Positions 55,190 through 64,000 of a stretch of DNA of 64,000 bases are shown piece by piece. A program made the position numbers and the translations under genes. This DNA is from Artemia franciscana (taxonomy: Eukaryota; Arthropoda; Branchiopoda; Anostraca; Artemiidae), in contig NC_088871.1 of NCBI RefSeq assembly GCF_032884065.1, positions 17,976,472-18,040,471 of the forward strand, read 5' to 3'. The notes beneath the pieces are model-generated. The model was not told the DNA's origin and made no database searches. It saw only the letters and a list, made by a program, of their open reading frames with translations. Each line of letters starts with the position of its first letter. Position 1 is the first letter of the stretch.

Positions 55190-57540
55190 CATTGTAGAAA
55201 TCAAGTATAAAGAAGAATTCTACCAAACTTTACAGTCAGTAGTAAACAGCATTCTGAAACATAATACCACATGTATTCTCAGGGATTTTAATGCCATTGT
55301 TGGGAATGATGAATCATATTGTCTGTTGGCACTCAGTCAACAAAGCATGGGTGTGTGAAACAAAAATGGAATAATGATGATTTACTTCACTACAGCAAAT
55401 GACCTGGTGATAGTTGGTAGCCTCCTTCCTCAAAGAGACATTCACAAGTATACATGGACCTCCCCTGATGGTTCAGTCAGAAACCAGATCAACCACTCCC
55501 TCATTAGGTCTCCCTTAAGCTCATGAGGATTAAGAAAAAGGTTTCAAATCTGGAGTCTCAATACAATTTGGAAATGCTCCAAAAGCAAATGACTAGGCAG
55601 GAATTTGTCATTGGATTCAGCAACAAGTTCAGAGACCAAGACAGTCAAGAAGTGATATGGGGACAAATAAAGAATATCTACAACAAATCAGCACAAAAGA
55701 CTCTTGGGTACCAGAAGAAACCTAAGGACCAGTGGCTGTCAAACCACACCTGGAATCTGATAGAAGAAAGGAGAATCACCCAGCTACAGCTCCTCTCATC
55801 CCACAGCATGAACCAGATCTACCAAAACAAGACTTACAGACTTATTGACGAATCTGTCAAGAAGAGTGTACATGAAGATACATGCCATTTCTACAAAGCA
55901 AAGGCTGCAAAGAATGGCAAGCGTAGGTTGGTTTATAAGATTGCAAATGCAATCTTCTTAAAGAGGAAAGCCAGTGAAGGATGAGAATGGTATGTTGATA
56001 ACTGAGTCCAAAGAGAAGGAGATATGGGGAAATCACTTCAACAAAATCCTAAGCAGACCATGCCCAGAAGAGCCAATTTCTATCCCCAAAACTTCATGGG
56101 TACTGCTGGACATCACCACTGAACCTCCTACTGAAGATGAAATATTGAAGGCAGTCAAAAAGCTGAAAAATAGCAGATCACATCACAGCAGAAATGCTCT
56201 ATGACCACTCTTGTCTCCTATTGGAAAGACTTCTTCAAAATCATCTGGTCAACAGCCAAAGTACCTTCAGACTGGCACCACAGCATGCTTGTAAAGCTGT
56301 TTAAGAAGGGTGATGCTACCCTATGCAATAACTGGTGCAACATTACCCTACTGTCCTACATTATTCTAGCCTGTATTCAATGCCACCTAGATAAATATCT
56401 CCACAACAAACAACATGGCTTTTGCCTAAACTGCTCCTGTACTGACCTGATTTTCGCCTTGTAAATGCTCACAAAGGAGAGCTGCAAATAACACAACAAG
56501 CCATTTATGTACAAGCTTCATAGATTTTAAAAGACCTTCAACTCTTTGGATTGCCAGTCACTTTGGAAGCTTCTCCATCATTACAGTATCCCTGACATCA
56601 TAGTTAAGCTTGTTATGGCCATGTACAAGGATACAACCAGCTGGGTGAGGACTTCAGAGGGAAAATGAGGCTGTATGAGGAAATGTGGACTTCAGAGGGT
56701 GAAATGAGGCTGTCTTATCACCACTACTGTTTGCATTGGTCATTGACTATATATAAGGGAGCATCAAGTCAACTGGGCTATGCCTAAATGATTGCCTCCC
56801 CAGCAACCTAGATTTCACTAATGACATTGCAATACTTGAAACATGCAAAACATGACTTCAGGAATTTCTCATGGATTCAGGCTTAGTGTCAATGCCAGTG
56901 AAACCAAAGGAGTGGCGACAAGTGACTAGCCTATGAAAATCAAATATGGCAACAATGATGTAGAACAGGTAGTCAACTTCAAATACGCTGGCAACAGATT
57001 TAAAAAAAGGATCTGCAGCCAAAGAAGTTATTGCCAAAATTGGTCAGGCTAACAGCATCTTCAACAGGCTTGATAAAGCATGGAGATTGAGTACTTTCTC
57101 TCTCTGGCTCAAACTCCAACTGTTCAATAGTAATGTCCTGCCTGTTCTCCTCTATGCATTGGAAACTTGGCATCTCAACCATGACCAAGAGAGGAGAATC
57201 CAGTCCTTTGAGAATGTTTGTCTCCAGAGGCTGCTTGGTATTCACTGGACCCAGAAATTCACAAATGCACATATAAGAAACATCACAGGCCAGCCATCCC
57301 TCACAGAAACCATACAAAGACACAGATGGAGCTACCTAGGCCATGTACTATGCATGGATGACACTAGAATTCTCAAGCAAGCATTCTTTTGGCTACCCAA
57401 AGGCACCTGCCACAGAGGATGACTCACAAACAAACTCCATTGTACCTTCAAATATTGCTGCCATCAGTTACAGAGACAATTGGAGACACTTCTTAGACGC
57501 CTTGGGTGCCTCAGGAGACACAGGAAGATCTAAGGTCTAA
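55190..57540 (+). mobile_element. Degenerate APE/RT non-LTR retrotransposon
   Basis: Plus-strand pieces in order: endonuclease (CILRDFNAIVGNDES near 55270; NDLVIVGSLLPQRDIHKYTW near 55430), linker (55523-55984), a pre-RT segment (TTEPPTEDEILKAVKKLKN near 56130), RT start (VPSDWHHSMLVKLFKKGD near 56290; NNWCNITLLSYI), degraded palm, then thumb/C-terminus (57087-57422: NVLPVLLYALETW, RWSYLGHVLCMDD). Frame changes at about 55980, 56200 and 56470-57080 show it is dead. A short internal tandem duplication (acttcagaggg context) lies at 56646-56713. Confidence 0.88.
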
Positions 57541-59039
57541 GAAAAGTTTTCAAATCTGACAGTTGTTTTCAGATAAAACCAAATGAAATTATAGCATATT
57601 GTAACCAAAAAGGGATTTAGAAACATGGTTAAAAAGAAAAAAAAGGCGTTAATGTGATTAATTAAAACTTGCTATGTATTATAAATAAGTGCTAGGCATT
57701 TCCCCTGGGAAATTCCCCTTCTCTCCCACTTTTGCCCTGGATAATTTTAGATGCTCATTAGAAAGGAAACCAAAAGTTCTACTCACCTATTGAAGTCAGA
57801 GGCAAGACTATATCATTGCCTACAGTAATGAGCCAGAACATTTCTTTGTATTATTTTTTTTCCCTAGAGGCACTTCATATGGAAGGAGTGATTGTTTAAA
57901 CTTTACAGGGGACTCATTCAGTTGCAGATTAATAGTTCTATTGCCCTTAGAGTCAAAAGTGAGTGTAGTTTGACTTTTAGAAAGAGGAACAGACAGCCTC
58001 CAGGAGCAGATTGTAAACTATCCAGTTTGTCCATTCTTAACATGCAGGATTTATCATTGGGAAACCTAGCCTAAATCAACCCGGTCACTACTAGGACACT
58101 ATTACTCCTCCCCCTTCCCTGCACCAATATAGACAAAAAATATAAATGGGAACCAAAGAGGATTGGAAATCAAATTTCCAAAACTCATTGAGTTTTTGTT
58201 TTATGGCTCAATGATGCTTAAAAAATTATGCCATTGGAATGTACTCCTTTAGGCATTTACCCCCCCCCCCTTCTACACAAAGACTTACCATCCTCCTTAA
58301 TAATACATCACTGTATCATGAAGCATGACAGAAAGATTAGGTTCCATAACAAGGGAGGTGTCATTTTACAGCGCCTTTGTAGACATTACCCACACTTACC
58401 ACAGACAAATCTGGCCAAACAAATTGTTCCCAGCTGAAACTTTTCCCTGGACAATTCCATCATAATATTCTCCCTATATGTAAAATTGTGCATCCATAGA
58501 GAAAGAAAGACAAATAAGAACACAGTGAAATTCTTCCCCAAAAAATTCCTTCCCACTGGAAAATTTCCCCTGGGAAATCCCCCTATGCAGAAAAATCTCC
58601 TGCAAGGATGTCTGTGTTTCCCAATGACAAATACCATTTGTAAACAATGAAAAAATTGACAAAATTAAAACCCTCTTTGTAGAGTCTTTCAATTATGGTA
58701 AACCAAATGGCTCTCTCAAAATTTCATTTGACTGTCTTAGGGGGAAAAGGGGGCATGGGAAGCTGCCCGTTTTTCCAAAATTCTAGATGAGGGGATTTTG
58801 CCTATCTTAGGAAGCAGCTGAGCACACGGGGTATTTGGGTCTGGGTGTTTGTCATATTCTTGCAACTTTCATATAAACCACATGTCTTGGATAAATTTTC
58901 TGTTGGTAACTATTCCACTTCCCCCCATTAAAAGGGTGGCTTTTATATCTGCATTCTAGGCCAAAAAATATGGGATCTGATGATAGAAAAAGTTTCTGCT
59001 TTAATAAATGATATGGCATGGCATGTTGGTTGCCAACCT
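57541..59039. other. Region with two diverged pieces of the 350 bp/1.06 kb repeat family
   Basis: 57880-58080 resembles the forward repeat blocks ('gactcattcagttgcag', 'aatagttctattgccctt'); 58640-58780 resembles the inverted form ('aaatggctctctcaaaatttc'). Phrases with 'cccctgggaaat' occur at both 57700 and 58570. No protein-coding gene recognised. Confidence 0.5.
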
Positions 59040-59660
59040 GCACTAAGTGTGACATGGAGATACTGGAGAAGGTCCAGCATGGAGCAACCAAACTCTCTTT
59101 TGCCAAACAACAAATCTCCTACAAGCAGCAACTAGAAAAGCTTGACTTGCCTACCCTAATTTACTTTAGAAAGAGAGGAGATGTCATCTTTGCATTTAAG
59201 ATGGTGACCAGTGACACCATTAAACCCATTTCCAATCACAGTGAATACAACAGAACATGAGAAAACTCTGCAAAACTGCGTTAAAAATTTAGCAGAAGCA
59301 TGAGAAGTTCAACTTCTTCACCAACTGCATCATTCCATTGTGAAATTCACCCAGCAAATCCACTGTCTTTGCCAGATCAGTTGACAGCTTCAAGATCGGT
59401 GGCAACCATGATTGGAGTGGCACGTAATCGAAGATGCAGTGGGATGAACCAGCACCATCCAGCAGGGTCTATTAGGTGTCACCCACCCCTTGGTGCCCTC
59501 AAACACACCTGGCTGGCAATAAATCTAGTAACACCCAACAATGAAACCAAACTGTCATGTAGTAGATAATGACCATCTACTCATGAACTGTGACATGAAC
59601 ATCAAGATTACATTGCCTGGCAGCATCTACAGGTTCTTCAACCTTAGTCGCTAGAAGATG
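59040..59660 (+). mobile_element. Non-LTR retrotransposon C-terminal remnant
   Basis: The translation reads MEILEKVQHGATKLSFAKQQ, KQQLEKLDLPTLIYFRKRGD and VIFAFKMVTSD, the usual RT C-terminal pattern (LE.VQ..ATK...L.Y..RL..L.LPTL..RR.RGD). It then decays, with LPDQLTAS in another frame near 59370. Confidence 0.75.
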
Positions 59661-60156
59661 CAATTTAAGGTAATTTGAGATAATAAGGTTTAGTAGCAAT
59701 TATGACTATTAGCATCAATAACAGTATTGCATTACCCAGCAGAATTTGAAATTCAAAAGAAGCTTAATGCTAAAAATCCATGGAAATATAGATTTCAGTT
59801 ATAGATAAACTTTAGTTTTGATGCAACCTAAACTTTTGTGGAAGTAGCCAGATTCATTGTATTTAAACTATTATTTTTGTTGATTATAAACTAGTAAGGC
59901 ATCAGTAATATGCAGGATATAGGATGTGTTAACAAAGTGTTTGCAAATATAGCAGATGCCCTTTTGGCAGAAGTTCTTTCCTTTTTTAGCAGAATTTATA
60001 GCAAAACAAAAAAAAGAAATAAAAAGGAACAAAACCATTACTTCCTTTTATTTTTGTTTTACATTGGATGTTGGTTGTTTTTTTTACTCAGAGAAAAACT
60101 TGGGTTTCCTCTCTTATCAGGCATATGCTCTTATAGTATATTTTTCATGATTCTAG
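59661..60156. other. Sequence upstream of the first recognised ATP synthase gamma exon
   Basis: AT-rich. It may hold the intron preceding the exon, with a pyrimidine-rich stretch before the acceptor. No targeting-peptide exon could be identified. The open frame at 59910-60194 crosses the exon in another frame and is not supported. Confidence 0.4.
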
Positions 60157-60331
60157 CAATGCTGCAGAGCAGGTTCGTGGGATGGCCACCTTAAAAGCTG
60201 TGTCTATTCGCCTAAAGTCTGTTAAGAATATTCAGAAAATCACACAGTCTATGAAAATGGTATCAGCAGCAAAATACACCAAGGCAGAGAGAGAATTACG
60301 TGTAGCTAAGCCATATGGACAAGGTGCTATG
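60157..60331 (+). CDS. ATPsyn-gamma: ATP synthase gamma exon (N-terminal helix)
   Basis: Donor CTATG|GTAATT after 60331, phase 0. From the MATLK methionine (60182) there are exactly 50 codons to the donor. Two acceptors are possible: ttctag (exon from 60157) or ctgcag (exon from 60168). Both keep the frame ...QVRGMATLK, which matches the QVRNMATLK of mammals. In the +1 frame an ATG at 60160 opens MLQSRFVG and then stops, so it is not the real start. Confidence 0.94.
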
Positions 60332-62967
60332 GTAATTTAGTTATCTTTATTCTATCTAGCCAAAGATAAATGCATAAAACATATAGAAAGATAATTGACT
60401 ATTAAAGCATTATCCTTCGTTTTTGGGTCTCATACAGCTATAAAAGCAAACTTTTGATCTGATATATCCGTCTGAGTCTGCAAGTGCTCTTGGATGTTTT
60501 TTTTTTTTTTTATCTTAAATGGTATGAGTAATGACTCCTCTCCATGTACATGCATAAAGGTTGTAAGATAAAGTAAAACCACTCAAACATGGACTGTTTT
60601 GAAGGGCCAGGGTTAAGAGGGTTTTTATTGCTTTTAATTATTTTTGTTGTTATTTTGCTACACTTAAAAAAAAAAGTTACCAATCATAATGAGTCAGTCA
60701 CTACCAGACAAATTAGTTTTGTAAAATAGCAATGAAAAGTAAAAGTAAATTATGTTTATTCTGATTTGCCTCCATTTCTTTTTTCAAGTCCATTAACGAC
60801 CCCAGCATAAGTATATGAGAATGTTCTCATGCTGGGTCCACAGTAGAATATTGTTCATTGCCCTAACTTTATGGGTGAAAGCGAAAACAGGCAGCAACTC
60901 TTGAAAATAGTTTAGAAATGCTTTAATTTATTTAATTTGAGAGGACAATTATAAATTTTTTTCCTGCAAAAATGTTATGAAGTTTTTTGTATCTCAAGGT
61001 TTCCTGTTTCTTCTTTTTTCCTGTTTGTAATCATCTGGTAATATTTCAATTTTGATTTATAGTCATTCTAAAAGCTTTTTGTCTGATATCCAATTGTTAA
61101 CTAGCAATAATAGCAAGCAATTTTTGGTTAGTTTATGGCCACAAAAATATTTGCAAATGAAAATCGTTTGCTAGTCGTTCTCAGGAACGCTTTTGTTAGC
61201 TGCAGAAATACAAAATTGGAAAACAATTTGGTTTAGCCCATTAGGCTAGCCTATATTGAAAGATGTTTTGTAGGAAACCAACGAAAGAATTTGCTAGTTC
61301 TACGAAATATTAGCAGCCATAGATTCTCTATCAGTAAAAACCTGTAAAACAGTAAAAATCCTGTCTTGGTGCATTGTCAGTTTCTTATTATCACAACTAT
61401 TTGGTTTGTTGAGGGAATTCACTAACAGCATTAGCTAGTAATCTGTATCAGCTCAAGGAACCGCAATCGCTAGTTAACATTTCTGTTATGATGGTTGAAA
61501 AACGGATTAAAGGTCCCATAGCTTCCTTAAACGGACAGAGACACCTTGCAACTGTTTAGAAGAGATTTTATTGCAGATGGCAATGCTATTTGGTGCCAGG
61601 TATGGAAAAAGTTCCAAAGCTGACAGTAGCAGAATTCCAAAAGCTTCCAAATCTGCCAACAAATTTCACTAGGCTATGAAAATTGCCAAGGAATATTGTT
61701 ACCGTGCTACCCCACTTTTTTCATGGCGGTTTGGTGCATAGTTGGATGGAACCATTTAGTAGAAACTGTGAAGCTGTTTATGACAGAGGCTTCAGAGGAC
61801 ACTTTTAAACAAAGAAAAGTGGTTTTTGATGTAGTATGAGAAATGAATTTCTAATCTGGAAAACGTAAAATGATTTTCCATATGAAGTTGGTACGTTAAG
61901 TAAAACTTAGGACAAAATATAAAGAGATAAAACTGGTAACAAATTAAATAATGCACAAAAAGAAAATCTGTAAGGAACAAAGGTAAAACTTTCTTATAAA
62001 ATTTGCATAATTTTCGGTATAGTAACTGATATAATAAATATGGGAATTAATATAATATAAGGCTATAAAAATTGATATTTTCTTTCAGAATTGGGAATAT
62101 ATTTTATTTCCCACCTGGATCCAGTTGCTAAATTGTAAAATAGATCATGAAATTATGGAGTGTGAATCAGAGGTTGACTAGTGGTTTATAGGGGGCAGCT
62201 AAAATATGAAACAAAATTTATAAAGAATATTTAACGAAAGGATGATGATATGACTCTTGGAATTATGATTATATTCTACTCAAAATCTTTTTCACTTGTT
62301 GGATAGTCTGAGCTATAATTTACTTCACTAGTGACTGCTTAAAAGCATACTATGATTCTGGGGTTATTTCGTTTAATCGATTTTTGTTTTTAATTGAATC
62401 TGATTCGTATTTAAGTGATAAGGCCACTGATGAACCGCTGCTGCCGATAATTTTTCAGTGGTGCATTGGTTTTTTTTTTTTTTTTATTGGTGTGCTCCCA
62501 AATTACTAGACTAATAAAGAATAACTAAGTTAAAAACAAAAAAGTCAAAACCTCTCTCTACAAAATCAAACAAAATATCAATTCTATCAAGTAATCTTAT
62601 CAAATTTAAATTGGTCACAGCTCAATTCATAACAGATGATAGCTATGTTACCTCAACATTTTGCCGCTATTAAGGAAATTTGTTAAAGACTGCTTTATGT
62701 AAGTTATTAAGACAGCTTTAATAGCTAATAAAAAGTCTCTTTATCTGATTTTCTAATTTTCTTGTTTATCTAGAAATTTTACGAGAAGACCGAGCTTAAA
62801 GGGAAAGAAGAAAAGCCAAGCCAGTTAATCATTGCCATTTCATCGGATAGAGGATTGTGTGGTGCTGTGCACTCATCAGTTGGGCGTCAGCTGAAGGCAG
62901 ACTTAGCTGCCAATCCAGACACTATGGTTATTTGCGTTGGTGACAAAATCCGCAACATTCTTCAACG
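60157..62967 (+). CDS. ATPsyn-gamma: Mitochondrial F1 ATP synthase subunit gamma, partial (two exons)
   Basis: Central-stalk rotor subunit of mitochondrial F1Fo ATP synthase, turning inside the alpha3-beta3 head on the matrix side. Two exons, listed separately, give about 123 residues: [20 protein letters not shown], then [16 protein letters not shown], and in the second exon [20 protein letters not shown] and [14 protein letters not shown]. The MATLK start of the mature part, the [12 protein letters not shown] helix and the [11 protein letters not shown] motif are diagnostic. The roughly 20-30-residue targeting peptide should be in an upstream exon that I did not find, and more than half of the protein lies past the right edge. 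ATPsyn-gamma is the fly-style name; ATP5F1C is the human one. Confidence 0.96.
60332..62773 (+). other. ATP synthase gamma intron
   Basis: 2.4 kb, AT-rich. It contains a hairpin at 60801-60836 and T runs near 60499 and 62470. No other gene seen. Confidence 0.8.
60801..60836. repeat. Hairpin with nested stem
   Basis: Outer arms CCCAGCAT and ATGCTGGG and inner arms TGAGAA and TTCTCA around a 2-base loop. The right half (TTCTCATGCTGGGTCCAC) is close to the loop and right arm of the hairpin at 11425-11460. Confidence 0.7.
62774..62967 (+). CDS. ATPsyn-gamma: ATP synthase gamma exon (SSDRGLCGA segment)
   Basis: Acceptor TATCTAG before 62774, donor CAACG|GTACTT after 62967. Phase 0 in and phase 2 out. 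It encodes [18 protein letters not shown], then the conserved [20 protein letters not shown] and [11 protein letters not shown]. Confidence 0.96.
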
Positions 62968-64000
62968 GTACTTAATTTATTTTTCATGCCCGATTACTGT
63001 TGAACTCTGAGCTTTGAGCCTGCTAGTGCAATTTCAGATTACTCAACAATAATATGCTAATTTCCGTACCAGCATAAAAAAAATAATTTCATCAGCAATA
63101 GACTGCTGACACAAAGCAATTAGTCTAATTAAATGACAATTAATAAAAAGGCATAAACACTAAAAGGAATATCCCAGGCTGTTTTAAATTCTTAAAGCAA
63201 CAGATAACAATTTTCTAGCAGGTCAAAAGCTAAATGACAGCCTTGAGTGTGTTCTATCTCTTAATTCCCATAGAATTCTTTAGCTTTGCAATGGTGTACA
63301 TGTAACTCAGCTACAACCAAACATGTCTATAAAGATAAGACTCTTTCTTTATTTATTTGTTAAGCTAATATCATCCTATCAAAAACGGCAAGATATCTTG
63401 AATTTCAATACATGTTGAAAGAGAATAAAATAAGGCTTTTCAGCTTTTTGTAGCAACATTTATTCCTCGATCATTAAATCAATAAATTATATGAAGGAAA
63501 GTTGTATGGATTGATAGTTTAGGTTCAATTCAGCATATAACACATGTATGCATTGGAGTCTCTTAGCTTCATATATCTGAACATTTTCTTTGTTTCCTTT
63601 TCATGCTGGATCAATCCTACCTTAGATAAAGACTTCAGGGGAATCAGTCTCACTCTCTTATTCATGCTTATTGTCTTACTGCACATTCTTGCCTGGTGTA
63701 GTATATAACTTCATATGAAGAAATACTGTTTAAGACAATAATGACATATACAATTGTCAATTTTAGATATTGCATTTGGAACTGTATCAGAGAAGACTTA
63801 AATGATAATATCTAATAAGGATTTCTACTATGGTGGTTCTGTTATGATATTCTGGGTCCCACTAACGGTGACAAAAAAAGAACTAAAAACGAGATCCATC
63901 ACTGCTTTCTATGCGAAACACTTTTACTATTAGGATTAATCTAAATTGACGAAAAAAGAAACAATAATTAATAAAGGAGACGCATCGCTGCATCTCATGC
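62968..64000 (+). other. ATP synthase gamma intron running to the window edge
   Basis: At least 1.0 kb of AT-rich sequence. No further exon of the gene was recognised before the edge. Confidence 0.7.

Noticed and set aside
59910..60194. 94-residue frame overlapping the ATP synthase gamma exon as a possible targeting peptide
   Set aside because: It is in the wrong frame for MATLK and crosses the intron; its sequence is not like a mitochondrial presequence.

Overview
The window is eukaryotic nuclear DNA that is AT-rich, repeat-rich and intron-rich. It looks like an arthropod genome, probably a crustacean. The dispersed repeats that begin with GGAGCGACATTAAAAC make me think of brine shrimp (Artemia), but that is recollection, not something the sequence proves. 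I see no operons, CRISPR arrays, rRNA or convincing complete tRNA genes.

Two conserved housekeeping genes frame the window. On the minus strand, 11 exons between 32490 and 9245 encode about 661 residues of a SMARCC/Moira SWI/SNF (BAF/BAP) chromatin-remodelling subunit. They cover the N-terminal module, the SWIRM domain and the SANT domain. All splice phases join without a frame break, and the C-terminal exons are not found here. On the plus strand, two exons at 60157-60331 and 62774-62967 encode the N-terminal part of the mitochondrial F1 ATP synthase gamma subunit. Its targeting-peptide exon was not found and its later exons lie past the right edge.

Between them, at 40516-41310, is an intronless 264-codon gene. 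It has a C-terminal CCCH zinc finger, internal duplications and two R-L-G motifs. It has its own compact promoter (three perfect TGACGTCA sites alternating with two CAGCTG E-boxes, then a TATA box) and a poly(A) signal. I do not recognise the protein, and it is the most promising candidate for something undescribed. Two further short coding-like segments (36-254 minus, 8485-8745 plus) are probably terminal exons or fragments of unrecognised genes.

The rest is mostly mobile DNA. At 42608-46612 lies an uninterrupted Ty3/gypsy-type Gag-Pol reading frame with no matching LTR pair. Many broken non-LTR retrotransposons are present: an APE-endonuclease/RT family at 3.5-6.3, 8.9-9.2, 13.1-15.1, 31.3-31.6 and 34.8-35.2 kb, and other RT fragments at 46.9-51.0, 55.2-57.5 and 59.0-59.7 kb. 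There are several terminal-inverted-repeat and foldback elements. The region 33.2-40.1 kb holds four copies of a roughly 1.06 kb unit arranged two forward and two inverted around a near-perfect hairpin. Long AT, GA, A and T tracts lie in the SMARCC introns, and a 0.68 kb tandem duplication lies at 53.2-54.5 kb.
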